In this document: positions 1-8,751 of the stretch, piece by piece
How positions within the stretch are numbered: the stretch's first letter is position 1
Layout: every line of letters starts with the position of its first letter
From: Tritonibacter horizontis
GTDB taxonomy: Bacteria > Pseudomonadota > Alphaproteobacteria > Rhodobacterales > Rhodobacteraceae
Assembly (NCBI RefSeq): GCF_001518015.1
Contig: NZ_LPUY01000038.1
Location: 1 to 64,000, forward strand
Direction of reading: 5' to 3'
DNA length: 64,000 nucleotides
Made by a program: the position numbers and the translations under genes
The notes under the pieces: model-generated
What the model saw: the letters and a program-made list of their open reading frames with translations, nothing else
What the model was told of the DNA's origin: nothing
Database searches by the model: none

Positions 1-30
1 CGTGAGCGCGGCGCCGGGCCCAACTGGAGT

Positions 31-50
31 GATTGCATTTTAATGCAATC
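31..50. repeat. Near-perfect 20-bp inverted repeat near left edge
   Basis: Two 9-base arms (GATTGCATT and AATGCAATC) are separated by TT. The element lies beyond the 3' end of topA and close to the window edge, so the neighbour it might serve is not visible. It could be an operator for a gene to the left or part of a transcript end. It lacks the T-run of a simple intrinsic terminator. Confidence 0.45.
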
Positions 51-54
51 GAGA

Positions 55-75
55 CGGGCGGGAGGGCCCCGCCCG
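55..75 (-). terminator. GC hairpin after topA
   Basis: Arms CGGGCGGG (55-62) and CCCGCCCG (68-75) pair perfectly over a 5-base loop, 6 bases beyond the topA stop codon. No T-run follows on the minus strand, so it may stabilise the transcript end rather than act as a classical terminator. Confidence 0.4.
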
Positions 76-80
76 AAAGC

Positions 81-2759
81 TCAGTCTTCGGAGGCTGATT
101 TTTTCGCGGTTTTCTTTGCGGGCGCCTTCTTGGCGGTGGCGTTCTTGGGCACGGCCTTCTTCTTGGCTGGCGCTTTCTTTTTGCTTGCCGTCTTTCCGGT
201 CTTTTCGGTGATCAGGGCAACCGCCATTTCCATCGTGACGTCCTTGGCCTCGATGTCCTTGGCCAGTGTGGCATTGACCTTGCCCCATTTCACATAGGGG
301 CCATAGCGCCCGTCCATCACGTTGACAGGTCCGCCTTCACTTGGATGCTCGCCCAGTTCCTTGAGTGGTTTGGCCGCGGCGGAAGACCGGCCCCGGCCCG
401 GATTGGCGCGTTTTTCGGCCAGCATCTCAACCGCGCGGTTCATGCCGACCTCGAAAACGTCAAGCGTTTCCTTGAGGTTGACGTAGACGGGTTTTTCCTC
501 GTCCGGGCGCTGATGCATGATGTAGGGGCCAAACCGACCAAGGTTTGACGACACCATGCCGCCATCCGGGTGTTGGCCGATCTCGCGCGGCAGGGTGAGC
601 AGAGTGACCGCCTGTTCCAAAGTGACATCATTGGGGCCCCAGCCCGGCAGATAATCCTTGCCCTGTTTCGGGAGCGAGGAGCGTGGCGGTTTCTTGTTTT
701 CCGGCGTGGCTTCGCCGCGCTGTACGTAAGGCCCGAAACGGCCGGACTTCAGGTGGATTTCGTCGCCGTCATCTTCGCCCAGGACCCGCTCGTACCCTTC
801 GGCCCCTTCGCCGGAGATCGGCCGGGTGTAGTTGCATTCCGGGTAGTTGCCGCAGCCGACAAACCCGCCGGTGCGCGAGGTTTTCAGGTGTAGCTGACCG
901 GCGCCGCATTTCGGGCATTGGCGCGGGTCGCCGCCGTCGTCGCGTGGCGGATAGAGCTGCGGCGCGAGCGCCTCGTCAAGCACATCGAGCACTTCGGAAA
1001 TACGCAGATCCGAGGTTTCGGAAATCGCGGCTGAAAAATCGCGCCAGAAACTGTCGAGCAGTGCCTTGTAATCCTTTTCGCCGGCGCTGACATCGTCCAG
1101 TTGGTTCTCCAACGCGGCGGTAAAGTCATATTCCACGTAGCGTTTGAAGAAATTCAACAGGAAGATCGTCACGATCCGGCCCTTGTCCTCGGGGAACAGG
1201 CGGTTCTTGTCCTTGCGGACGTATTCGCGGTCCTGAATCGTGGTGATCACGCTGGCGTAGGTGGAGGGGCGGCCGATGCCCAGCTCTTCCATCCGTTTGA
1301 CCAATGTGGCCTCGGTGTAGCGCGGCGGCGGCTGTGTGTGGTGCTGGAGCGCCAGGGTCGCGCCGTCGCCGGACAGCCGGGCGCCTTCGGGACCGGCCTT
1401 TTCGGCCTGCGCCGCGATGCTGGCGGCGAATTTCAGGTTTTCACCTTCCATGATTTGCGGCAGGCGGTTGTCGTCCTCGTCCACCACATCATCGCGCCCT
1501 TCCTCATAGACGCGCATGAAACCGTCAAACAGCACGACCTGGCCGGTGGCCCGCAGCACGACCTGCTTGTCGCTCGACCCGATATCGACCGTGGTCCGTT
1601 CCATCCGGGCACCGGCCATCTGGCAGGCCAGGGTGCGCTTCCAGATCAGATCATAAAGCTTGCGCTGATCCTCTTCGGAGACCTTGAGGCTCTTGGCGTC
1701 GCGGCTCATATCCGTCGGGCGGATACATTCGTGCGCTTCCTGCGCATTCTTGGCCTTGTTCTTGTAGATGCGCGGCTCGGAGGGGACGTATTCCTTGCCG
1801 TAGCGGGTCTCGATCTCTGCGCGCGCCTCCTGCACCGCCTCGGGCGCCATATCAATGCCGTCGGTCCGCATATAGGTGATCAGGCCAGCCTCATAGAGGC
1901 GCTGTGCAGTGTTCATGCACTGTCGCGCGCCCATGCCGAACTTACGGCTGGCTTCCTGTTGCAGGGTTGATGTCATGAACGGCGCCGAAGGGTTGCGCGC
2001 GGCGGGTTTCGCTTCGACCGAGAGCACCGACATCTTGCGGCTGGTGACAGCCTGCACCGCAAGCTCGGCAGAGGTGGCATTGCCCAGACTGAATTTATCG
2101 AGCTTTTCACCGCCCAGAACGGTCAGTCTTGCCTCAAAGCTCTGGCCACGCGGGGTCGCCAGATGGGCGCGGACCGACCAGTATTCCTGCGGTCTGAACG
2201 CCTCGATTTCCATCTCGCGTTCAACGATCAGGCGCAGACAGACGGATTGCACCCGCCCGGCGGAGCGGGCACCGGGGAGTTTGCGCCACAGCACCGGCGA
2301 CAGGTTGAACCCGACCAGATAGTCGAGCGCGCGGCGGGCCAGATAGGCCTCGACCAGCGGCATGTCGACCTGACGCGGGTTGCGCATCGCCTCGGTCACG
2401 GCATCTTTGGTGATGGCGTTGAAGGTGACGCGGCTGACGGCGGTGTCCTTTTTAATCGAGCGCCGCTTGGTGAGCGCCTCTTGCAGGTGCCAGCTGATTG
2501 CCTCGCCTTCGCGATCGGGGTCGGTCGCGAGAATGAGAGCGTTGTCGTTCTTCAGGGCCTCGGCGATGGCGCGCACATGTTTCTTGCTGTCATTGCCGAC
2601 CTCCCAGGTCATGGCAAAATCATCGTCCGGTTCCACCGATCCATTCTTGGCTGGCAGGTCCCGAACATGGCCATAGGATGCCAGAACAGTGTAGTCGGAG
2701 CCCAGATATTTGTTGATCGTTTTTGCTTTGGCCGGAGATTCAACGACGACGACTGGCAT
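81..2759 (-). CDS. topA: DNA topoisomerase I
   Basis: Type IA topoisomerase that relaxes negatively supercoiled DNA in the cytoplasm. The N-terminus begins PVVVVESPAKAKTINKYLG, the Toprim signature. The active-site tyrosine lies in GLITYMRTDG, where most homologues have TDS. A four-cysteine zinc ribbon (CPKCG ... CGNYPEC) follows the catalytic core. It is followed by three C-terminal repeats carrying GRFGPYV, GRFGPYI and GRYGPYV, and a lysine/alanine-rich histone H1-like tail of about 35 residues. I chose the ATG at 2757-2759, because the Toprim core starts directly after it; the upstream in-frame start at 2789 adds ten residues with no family resemblance. The product is 892 aa, normal for alphaproteobacterial TopA. 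dprA lies upstream on the same strand, a common pairing. Confidence 0.96.
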   Translation of the reverse strand: MPVVVVESPAKAKTINKYLGSDYTVLASYGHVRDLPAKNGSVEPDDDFAMTWEVGNDSKKHVRAIAEALKNDNALILATDPDREGEAISWHLQEALTKRRSIKKDTAVSRVTFNAITKDAVTEAMRNPRQVDMPLVEAYLARRALDYLVGFNLSPVLWRKLPGARSAGRVQSVCLRLIVEREMEIEAFRPQEYWSVRAHLATPRGQSFEARLTVLGGEKLDKFSLGNATSAELAVQAVTSRKMSVLSVEAKPAARNPSAPFMTSTLQQEASRKFGMGARQCMNTAQRLYEAGLITYMRTDGIDMAPEAVQEARAEIETRYGKEYVPSEPRIYKNKAKNAQEAHECIRPTDMSRDAKSLKVSEEDQRKLYDLIWKRTLACQMAGARMERTTVDIGSSDKQVVLRATGQVVLFDGFMRVYEEGRDDVVDEDDNRLPQIMEGENLKFAASIAAQAEKAGPEGARLSGDGATLALQHHTQPPPRYTEATLVKRMEELGIGRPSTYASVITTIQDREYVRKDKNRLFPEDKGRIVTIFLLNFFKRYVEYDFTAALENQLDDVSAGEKDYKALLDSFWRDFSAAISETSDLRISEVLDVLDEALAPQLYPPRDDGGDPRQCPKCGAGQLHLKTSRTGGFVGCGNYPECNYTRPISGEGAEGYERVLGEDDGDEIHLKSGRFGPYVQRGEATPENKKPPRSSLPKQGKDYLPGWGPNDVTLEQAVTLLTLPREIGQHPDGGMVSSNLGRFGPYIMHQRPDEEKPVYVNLKETLDVFEVGMNRAVEMLAEKRANPGRGRSSAAAKPLKELGEHPSEGGPVNVMDGRYGPYVKWGKVNATLAKDIEAKDVTMEMAVALITEKTGKTASKKKAPAKKKAVPKNATAKKAPAKKTAKKSASED

Positions 2760-2860
2760 TAATATGGGCACCTTTTTATACGGGTTCAATCGGCTCTATG
2801 GCCGGGCAAAATGTGTCGCGCAAGGGGAGAATGTCAATCCATGCGAAGAAATCCGCGCTG

Positions 2861-2877
2861 AAAACGCCAGGCTGGCG
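2861..2877 (-). terminator. Probable terminator after dprA
   Basis: CGCCAG (2865-2870) and CTGGCG (2872-2877) form a tight hairpin. On the minus strand it is followed by TTTTC, about 23 bases after the dprA stop codon. The loop is small and the U-run short, so strength is uncertain. Confidence 0.45.
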
Positions 2878-2899
2878 GGGGCCTGCGTCCCTGTAAAAA

Positions 2900-4045
2900 T
2901 TAGCGTTTTTTGATGATCACCCCGCCCGGACCACGGTCAATCGCGCCCGACAGTTCCAGATCCATCAGCACCGTCCGGACCTTGCGGGCCGGGCTGTCGA
3001 GGTCTTCGATCAGCTGCATTTCGGGGGTCGGCGCGGCGGCCAGCCGGTCGAGAATGATCTGATGGAGGGCTGCGGTCTGGCGCAGGTTTCGCCGCTCTGG
3101 TGGCGGCTCCGGGCGCTCCTGCTGTCGGGGGCGCGGCGGCGCTGGCGCCGACATCGGGGGCAGGGCGTCGATGACATCTTTGGCGTTGCGGACCAGAACC
3201 GCACCATCCCGGATCAAGAGATTCCCGCCACTGGCCCGCGCATCAAAGGGGTGACCGGGCACAGCCAGCACATCCCGTCCCAGGTCGAGGGCGTCGCGGG
3301 CGGTGATGAGGCTGCCGGATTTCACGGCGGCCTCTACCACCACGGTGGCCAGCCCAATTCCGGCGATAATGCGATTGCGGGGCGGAAAATGACGCGCTTG
3401 CGGCTGCAATCCCATTGGCTGTTCGGACAGCCGCAGGCCCTGGGCGGCAATCGCATGGGCAAGCTTGGTGTTTTCGGTGGGATAGATGACATCGACACCG
3501 CCACCCTGGACGGCGATGGTGCCACTGTGCAAGGCCCCCTCATGACTGGAGGCGTCGATCCCACGCGCCAGCCCGGAGACCACGACATAGCCGGAGTCGC
3601 CGAGATCCCGGGCAAGCGCATAGGCCATGCGCCGCCCCAGCGAGGAGGCGTTGCGGGCACCAACGATGGAGACCGCAGGGCGGGATAGCAGGGACGTATC
3701 CCCAATCGCCCAAAGCGCCGGGGGAGGATTGTGAAGCGAAGTCAGGAGCTCCGGGTAATCGGGATCCCCAAAACACAAAAGCCGCGCATTGGCGGCTTTT
3801 GCAGTTGTGAGCTCGGCGTCCAAAGCATCTTTTGAGTATGTTTCATACCCTTTTACGCCTGCAGTGGCTGCCACTTCGGGCAGCATGTCCAGCACGTTCT
3901 GCGCTGTCCCATATTCGGCGAGTAGCCGAAAGAAGGTCACTGTCCCGATTCCACGGGAGCGCAACAGGCGAAGCCAGGAATACCTTTGATCTTCCGTGGT
4001 GGGTGGGAGTGGGGGGTGAGTGGAAGAATATGCTTCTCCGGTCAT
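2900..4045 (-). CDS. dprA: DNA-processing protein DprA
   Basis: DprA (DprA/Smf family) binds incoming single-stranded DNA and loads RecA during natural transformation; it is also widespread in species not known to be competent. The 381-aa product has a short helical N-terminal region (about 20-80). The Rossmann-like DprA core (about 90-300) carries SIVGARNASSLGRR, SGLARGIDASSHEGAL and the FPPRNRIIAG segment. A C-terminal winged-helix-like domain (about 320-380, DRLAAAPTPEMQLIEDL) completes it. The ATG at 4043-4045 is the only start consistent with this layout. It precedes topA on the same strand and follows tldD after a 331-bp gap that holds possible transcript-end hairpins, so it probably has its own promoter there. 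Confidence 0.94.
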   Translation of the reverse strand: MTGEAYSSTHPPLPPTTEDQRYSWLRLLRSRGIGTVTFFRLLAEYGTAQNVLDMLPEVAATAGVKGYETYSKDALDAELTTAKAANARLLCFGDPDYPELLTSLHNPPPALWAIGDTSLLSRPAVSIVGARNASSLGRRMAYALARDLGDSGYVVVSGLARGIDASSHEGALHSGTIAVQGGGVDVIYPTENTKLAHAIAAQGLRLSEQPMGLQPQARHFPPRNRIIAGIGLATVVVEAAVKSGSLITARDALDLGRDVLAVPGHPFDARASGGNLLIRDGAVLVRNAKDVIDALPPMSAPAPPRPRQQERPEPPPERRNLRQTAALHQIILDRLAAAPTPEMQLIEDLDSPARKVRTVLMDLELSGAIDRGPGGVIIKKR

Positions 4046-4184
4046 GCCCTCGCCTCGCCTTGTTGCAAATATAGGTTTACGGCTTCAGGGGTTAACAGGT
4101 GGTGAAGATCGAAACAGTTTATAGCGATTTTTCACTACTTTTTACCTACCCTTTGATTTCACTTATAAAAAATAGAAATCAGAC

Positions 4185-4218
4185 CGCTTGGCGACTGTCG
4201 AAACGCCGTCGCCAAGCG
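4185..4218 (-). repeat. 11-bp perfect inverted repeat upstream of dprA
   Basis: CGCTTGGCGAC (4185-4195) and GTCGCCAAGCG (4208-4218) pair perfectly around a 12-base loop. On the minus strand the hairpin is followed, after about 10 bases, by the T-rich stretch ATTTCTATTTTTTAT. It may therefore be a delayed terminator of tldD transcription or a leader structure of dprA. Confidence 0.5.
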
Positions 4219-4321
4219 TCGTTTCGTGGTAAATATGCGGGCCGATATCTGGGAACTTTCGGCGGAATCGTCATCTTCGTTAAGCAGACGTAAGCCGCGC
4301 GTTAAAGTCTTGGATTGGGGC

Positions 4322-4362
4322 GCACGCCCTCCCGACTCGCTGGACCAGCGGGGAGGGCGTGC
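4322..4362 (-). terminator. 12-bp hairpin after tldD
   Basis: GCACGCCCTCCC (4322-4333) pairs perfectly with GGGAGGGCGTGC (4351-4362). The 17-base loop itself contains a smaller hairpin (CGCTG/CAGCG). It begins 14 bases after the tldD stop on the minus strand. No T-run follows, so it may protect the 3' end of the message or need Rho. Confidence 0.5.
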
Positions 4363-4376
4363 ACGATTCGAACGTG

Positions 4377-5798
4377 TCAGGTGGCGGAGCCGCCGACGGT
4401 CAGGCCGCCCATCAGGACGCTGGGCTGGCCGACCCCCACAGGCACCCACTGCCCCTGTTTGCCGCAATTCCCCATCCCAGGGTCGAGCGCCATATCATTT
4501 CCAAGGCCGCGGATCTTTTGCAGCGCTGTCGCGCCATCTCCGATCAGGGTCGCGCCCTTGACCGGCGCACCGATTTTGCCGTTTTTGACCCGATAGGCCT
4601 CGGTGCAGGAAAACACGAATTTGCCATTGGTGATGTCGACCTGACCGCCGCCAAAGCCAACGGCCCAGATGCCGTCCTTGATATCTTTGACCAGATCCTC
4701 AGGCGCAGCTGTGCCGCCCAGCATATAGGTGTTGGTCATCCGGGGCATCGGCGCATGGGCAAAGCTCTGACGGCGACCGTTCCCGGTGGGGTCCACCCCC
4801 ATCAGCCGCGCGTTCTGCCGATCCTGCATGAAGCCGACAAGAATGCCATCCTCGATCAGGGTGGTTTTCTGGCTCGGTGTGCCCTCATCATCGACCGTGA
4901 TCGACCCCCGTCGATCCGTGATGGTGCCATCGTCCAGCACGGTGACACCGGGGGCTGCAATCCGTTGCCCCATCAGCCCGGCAAAAGCAGACGAGCCCTT
5001 GCGGTTGAAGTCCCCTTCCAGCCCGTGACCGATGGCCTCGTGCAGCAGGATACCGGGCCAGCCGGGGCCAAGTACCACGTCCATTTCGCCCGCCGGGGCG
5101 GGTTCGGCTTCCAGATTGACCAATGCGACACGCAGTGCCTCGCGCGCCTTGGCCTGCCAGTCCTCCGCTGCGATCAGCCCGTCCAGCCCGACGCGACCGC
5201 CACCACCGGCGGTTCCGTTTTCGCGCCGTCCGTTTTCTTCGACGATGACCGAGACGTTGACGCGGGTCATCGGTCGCACATCGCGCACCCGGACTCCATC
5301 GGCGCGCAGGATCTCGACCTCCTGGATCGAGGCGGCGAGTGTGGCGGACACCTGCACGACCCGAGAATCAAGCGCACGGGCGAAAGCGTCGATCTCGCGC
5401 AGCGTGTCCACCTTGACCGGAAATCCCTGGGCAGAAATCGGATCTATGTCACTATAAAGTTTCTGGTTGGTCGCCTGCGGGGCCGGGGCCATGGTGCCGC
5501 CACCATCCCCCACCGCGAGGCGCGCGGTCTCTGACGCGCGCTTCAGTGCGGAAATCGACATGGTGGTCGAATGCGCGTATCCGGCGACCTCGCCGCGCAC
5601 GGCGCGCAGGCCAAATCCTTCGGCCGCGTCATAGCTGGCTGTACGCAAACGCCCGTCATCAAAGACGAGCGCCTCCGATTTTGTACGCTCGGCGAAGATT
5701 TCGCCGTCGTCGGCACCTTGCAAGGCAGCGCGCAGAACCGGCAGCGCCTCATCCTCGGGAAGCGTGGTCTCAAAGGGGCGAAACGCGGTGGTATCCAT
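4377..5798 (-). CDS. tldD: Metalloprotease TldD
   Basis: TldD of peptidase family U62 forms a heterodimer with TldE/PmbA. It degrades unfolded peptides and matures some modified peptides (microcin B17 in E. coli) in the cytoplasm. The zinc motif HEAIGH (HExxxH) is present near residue 255. The conserved C-terminal FSCTEAYRVKNG segment, carrying the cysteine ligand, is also present. Length 473 aa matches the family. The ATG at 5796-5798 is preferred over the TTG one codon upstream and has GAGG about ten bases before it. It is divergent from the cytochrome oxidase cluster and no pmbA is seen in this window. Confidence 0.94.
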   Translation of the reverse strand: MDTTAFRPFETTLPEDEALPVLRAALQGADDGEIFAERTKSEALVFDDGRLRTASYDAAEGFGLRAVRGEVAGYAHSTTMSISALKRASETARLAVGDGGGTMAPAPQATNQKLYSDIDPISAQGFPVKVDTLREIDAFARALDSRVVQVSATLAASIQEVEILRADGVRVRDVRPMTRVNVSVIVEENGRRENGTAGGGGRVGLDGLIAAEDWQAKAREALRVALVNLEAEPAPAGEMDVVLGPGWPGILLHEAIGHGLEGDFNRKGSSAFAGLMGQRIAAPGVTVLDDGTITDRRGSITVDDEGTPSQKTTLIEDGILVGFMQDRQNARLMGVDPTGNGRRQSFAHAPMPRMTNTYMLGGTAAPEDLVKDIKDGIWAVGFGGGQVDITNGKFVFSCTEAYRVKNGKIGAPVKGATLIGDGATALQKIRGLGNDMALDPGMGNCGKQGQWVPVGVGQPSVLMGGLTVGGSAT

Positions 5799-5978
5799 CA
5801 AATGGGCCTCGATTTTTTTGCTCTAAGTCAAGAAAGCGACGCAATGACGCGCGCAACCCTCTTTATAACCTCTCAAGAATATGATTTTTAACGGCACCAA
5901 AGACAACGGTCGCGGTACGATTTTCTCAATCGATTCCGACGACCGGTACATGCAACGATCAAGCGATCAGGAAACGAC

Positions 5979-6890
5979 ATGAAGAATGCTTTGACGCTTT
6001 CGGGCTTTATCGCCGCTCTCACGAGCCTTCCAGCAATGGCGCAAGAAGGACTGGAGACCATTGGCAAGCCGACCGACGGCTACCTTGGGTTTCAGCCGGC
6101 CGGCTCCGAACTGGCCGAAGGGATTCACCAGCTTGATCACATGCTGCTGATCATCATCACCGTAATCTGCCTGTTTGTGGCGGGGCTGATGCTCTATGCG
6201 ATTGTGCGCTTCAATCGCCGGGCCAACCCGGAAGCGGCCAGCTTTACCCACCACACGCCGGTCGAGATCGCCTGGACCGTTGTTCCGATCCTGATCCTGA
6301 TTGTCATCGGCTCCTTCTCGTTGCCGGAACTGTTCCGCCAACAGGAAATCCCCGAAGCGGATATCACCATCAAGGCGACGGGCTACCAGTGGTACTGGGG
6401 TTATGAATATGTCGATCACGATTTTGCCTTTGACAGCTACCTGATCGGCCACCCGGCCACGATCACCGAGGAAGACGAAGCGGCAGGGGTCGAGGCCTTC
6501 ATCAACAGTGAAGAAATGGCGGCCAAGCTGGCGGCCGCAGGGTATAACGCCGACGAGTTCCTGCTGGCGACCAACACCGCAGTTGTTGTGCCGGTCAACA
6601 AGACCATCGTGATGCAGGTGACCGGCGCCGATGTGATCCATGCCTGGGCGATGCCTGCCTTCGGGGTGAAGCAGGATGCGGTGCCGGGCCGTCTGGCGGA
6701 GCTTTGGTTCAAGCCAACCAAGGAAGGCATCTATTTCGGTCAGTGTTCCGAACTGTGCGGCAAGGACCACGCCTATATGCCGATTACGGTCAAGGTCGTC
6801 AGCGAAGAGGCCTATGAAGAATGGCTGAACGGGGCGATCGAAGAATATGCGGGGCTTCCGCAGAGCTTTCAGGTCGCTGCCAACAACTAA
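5979..6890 (+). CDS. ctaC: Cytochrome c oxidase subunit II
   Basis: Subunit II of the aa3-type oxidase carries the CuA centre that takes electrons from cytochrome c on the periplasmic side. A signal sequence covers about residues 1-21. Two membrane helices follow (about 50-75 and 92-112). The periplasmic cupredoxin domain has YQWYWGYEY and HAWAMPAFGVKQDAVPGR. Its CuA motif is GQCSELCGKDHAYM, with both cysteines and the His/Met ligands. An insertion rich in Glu and Ala (about 160-190) lies before the copper region, as in Paracoccus/Rhodobacter subunit II. AGGAAA lies before the ATG. It is the first gene of ctaC-ctaB-small gene-ctaG-ctaE-surf1. The symbol coxB is also used. Confidence 0.96.
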   Translation: MKNALTLSGFIAALTSLPAMAQEGLETIGKPTDGYLGFQPAGSELAEGIHQLDHMLLIIITVICLFVAGLMLYAIVRFNRRANPEAASFTHHTPVEIAWTVVPILILIVIGSFSLPELFRQQEIPEADITIKATGYQWYWGYEYVDHDFAFDSYLIGHPATITEEDEAAGVEAFINSEEMAAKLAAAGYNADEFLLATNTAVVVPVNKTIVMQVTGADVIHAWAMPAFGVKQDAVPGRLAELWFKPTKEGIYFGQCSELCGKDHAYMPITVKVVSEEAYEEWLNGAIEEYAGLPQSFQVAANN

Positions 6891-7026
6891 ATCGGGCATT
6901 GCCCGCGGGCTGTCTTGCTGACAGATACGCGGCCAGACGGTCCGACCCAGGTGGGATTGACCACCAGACCCAGACCGGCCGCGCTTTGTCTGCGCGGCCG
7001 TGTACGACGAAAGAAGAGCCCAGCCC

Positions 7027-7968
7027 ATGAGTGATGCCAGCCTCAACGCAAGCCTGATCCGCGAAGACGACGCGTCTTTTGGCGACTACTTTGCCCTGTT
7101 GAAGCCACGGGTCATGTCGCTGGTGGTGTTTACTGCATTGGTGGGCCTGCTGGCCGCACCCACAGGGGTGCATCCGGTGATTGGGTTCTGTGCGATCCTG
7201 TTCATTGCAATCGGCGGCGGTGCGTCCGGCGCGTTGAACATGTGGTGGGACGCGGATATCGACCAGGTGATGAAGCGCACGAAGTCGCGCCCGATCCCGG
7301 CCGGCAAGGTCGACAAGGGGGAGGCACTGAGCCTTGGGCTTGCCCTGTCGGGCCTGTCGGTGATCATGCTGGCGCTCGCGACCAATATCTTTGCCGGAGC
7401 CTTTTTGGCATTCACCATCTTTTTCTACGTGGTGATCTATACCATGTGGCTGAAGCGGGCGACGCCGCAGAACATCGTGATTGGTGGCGCGGCCGGGGCC
7501 TTTCCTCCGGTCATCGGCTGGATCGCCGCGACGGGAACCATGTCGATTGAACCCTGGTTGATGTTTGCGCTGACCTTCTTGTGGACGCCGCCGCACTTCT
7601 GGGCGCTGGCGCTGTTCATGCGCAATGACTATGATCTGGCCGATGTGCCGATGCTGACGGTGACACATGGTCGCCGGGCAACCCGTAAACATATCCTTGT
7701 ATATACTGTCATTCTCGCCGCTTTTGCCATTGCGACCGGGTTCACGGGCGTTGGCGGGCCGATCTACCTTGCGGTGGCGGTGGTGCTGAACTCGCTGTTT
7801 CTGAAAGGCGCCGTAGAGATCTGGCGTCGTGACGAAGACATCTGTGAAGCGGATAACTTCAAGGCGGAGCGGTCTTTCTTCAAGCTGTCTTTGCTCTACC
7901 TCTTCCTCCACTTCGGCGCGATCCTCGTCGAGGCGGTGTTGAAACCTTATGGAATGGGAGGCTGGTAA
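7027..7968 (+). CDS. ctaB: Protoheme IX farnesyltransferase
   Basis: A UbiA-superfamily membrane prenyltransferase that converts heme b to heme o, the first step to heme a for cytochrome oxidase. The Asp-rich motif NMWWDADIDQVMKRT (NxxxDxxxD) is present. The second conserved loop contains YDLADVPMLTV. Eight or nine hydrophobic segments are visible over 313 aa. The ATG at 7027 is preferred to the GTG at 7000 because the family sequence starts there and the upstream codons have no resemblance. It lies between ctaC and the small ctaG partner, only 3 bp from the latter. Also called cyoE or cox10. Confidence 0.95.
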   Translation: MSDASLNASLIREDDASFGDYFALLKPRVMSLVVFTALVGLLAAPTGVHPVIGFCAILFIAIGGGASGALNMWWDADIDQVMKRTKSRPIPAGKVDKGEALSLGLALSGLSVIMLALATNIFAGAFLAFTIFFYVVIYTMWLKRATPQNIVIGGAAGAFPPVIGWIAATGTMSIEPWLMFALTFLWTPPHFWALALFMRNDYDLADVPMLTVTHGRRATRKHILVYTVILAAFAIATGFTGVGGPIYLAVAVVLNSLFLKGAVEIWRRDEDICEADNFKAERSFFKLSLLYLFLHFGAILVEAVLKPYGMGGW

Positions 7969-7971
7969 AAC

Positions 7972-8139
7972 ATGAGCCTGCGTAAGGAACATGAGCTGCA
8001 TACGCGGCGCAAGGGGCGCAATATGGGCGTTGGCCTGCTGTTGGCTGGGTTTGTCGTTCTGGTTCTGGCGCTGACGGTGGTCAAGCTGACGTCGTCCAAT
8101 TTCACCTTTCCGAAAATGGACAGCGAGGAGCAGAACTGA
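7972..8139 (+). CDS. Small CoxF-like oxidase assembly membrane protein
   Basis: A 55-aa protein starting MSLRKEHELHTRRKGRN, then one hydrophobic helix (about 18-40, GVGLLLAGFVVLVLALTVV) and a short polar tail. The basic N-terminus and single helix suggest an N-in inner-membrane protein. It starts 3 bp after ctaB, and its TGA overlaps the ctaG ATG by one base (TGATG), so the three are probably translated together. Small proteins at this place in Rhodobacterales oxidase operons are usually annotated as cytochrome oxidase assembly proteins (CoxF type); the exact role is not established by the sequence. Confidence 0.85.
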   Translation: MSLRKEHELHTRRKGRNMGVGLLLAGFVVLVLALTVVKLTSSNFTFPKMDSEEQN

Positions 8140-8726
8140 TGGCGCTGAACGGACCCCAGAAAACGGTGGTTCAGCTGGTGGGCGTTGTTGTGCTCATGGG
8201 CGGTCTCGCCTGGGCATCGGTGCCGTTCTACGACTGGTTCTGCCGCGTCACCGGATTTGGCGGGGTGACACAGGTGGCCACCGGCGATTCTGCGACCGTC
8301 CTTGATCAGACCATCAAGGTGCGCTTCGACGCCTCCAAAGATCGCGGTATGCCGTGGGAGTTCAAACCCGTCGAACGGATCATGGAGTTGAAAATCGGCG
8401 AGACCGGGCTGGCCTTCTACGAGGCCTACAATCCGACGGACCGACCCGTCGCCGGGCAGGCGTCTTACAACGTTGCGCCCTATTCGGCAGGTTATTACTT
8501 TGAAAAGATACAGTGTTTCTGCTTTAACGAGCAGGTGCTGCAACCTGGGGAACGGGTAATGATGCCTGTAACCTTCTTCGTGGACCCCGAAATCACTAAG
8601 GATCCAGAAGCAAAATTTGTGCATACGATCACCTTGTCGTACACATTTCACGAGATCGATCTGCCAGAGGGTCTAGCCGCCCTCGATACCGGGGAGACAT
8701 CCGGGGCAGAGATAGAACTGAACTAA
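8139..8726 (+). CDS. ctaG: Cytochrome c oxidase assembly protein CtaG (Cox11)
   Basis: A copper chaperone that delivers Cu(I) to the CuB site of subunit I. It has one N-terminal membrane helix (about 10-28) and an immunoglobulin-like periplasmic domain. The copper-binding CFCF motif (KIQCFCFNEQ) and the downstream PVTFFVDPEI segment are both present. The first conserved cysteine (WFCRVTGFGG) also matches. Length is 195 aa. The start overlaps the stop of the preceding small gene by one base and ctaE follows after 25 bp, consistent with one operon. Confidence 0.95.
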   Translation: MALNGPQKTVVQLVGVVVLMGGLAWASVPFYDWFCRVTGFGGVTQVATGDSATVLDQTIKVRFDASKDRGMPWEFKPVERIMELKIGETGLAFYEAYNPTDRPVAGQASYNVAPYSAGYYFEKIQCFCFNEQVLQPGERVMMPVTFFVDPEITKDPEAKFVHTITLSYTFHEIDLPEGLAALDTGETSGAEIELN

Positions 8727-8751
8727 GGCCGCTTTGGTGAGGGACACTTAA

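Larger units (their letters stand above)
4046..4376. other. AT-rich intergenic region between tldD and dprA
   Basis: No gene was found. The part nearest dprA (about 4080-4180) is clearly more AT-rich than the surroundings, with runs such as TTATAAAAAATAG, and probably holds the dprA promoter on the minus strand. The rest is occupied by two strong inverted repeats listed separately. Confidence 0.6.

Noticed and set aside
4322-4380. tRNA-like T-arm sequence (GTTCGAA) on the minus strand beside the tldD stop
   Set aside because: The remaining tRNA arms cannot be built: the 5' half would lie inside tldD coding sequence and no anticodon or acceptor pairing was found.
6799-8001. Open frame antisense to ctaB and the end of ctaC
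   Set aside because: Composition is Gln/Arg/His-rich and it overlaps well-supported oxidase genes; no signals for translation.
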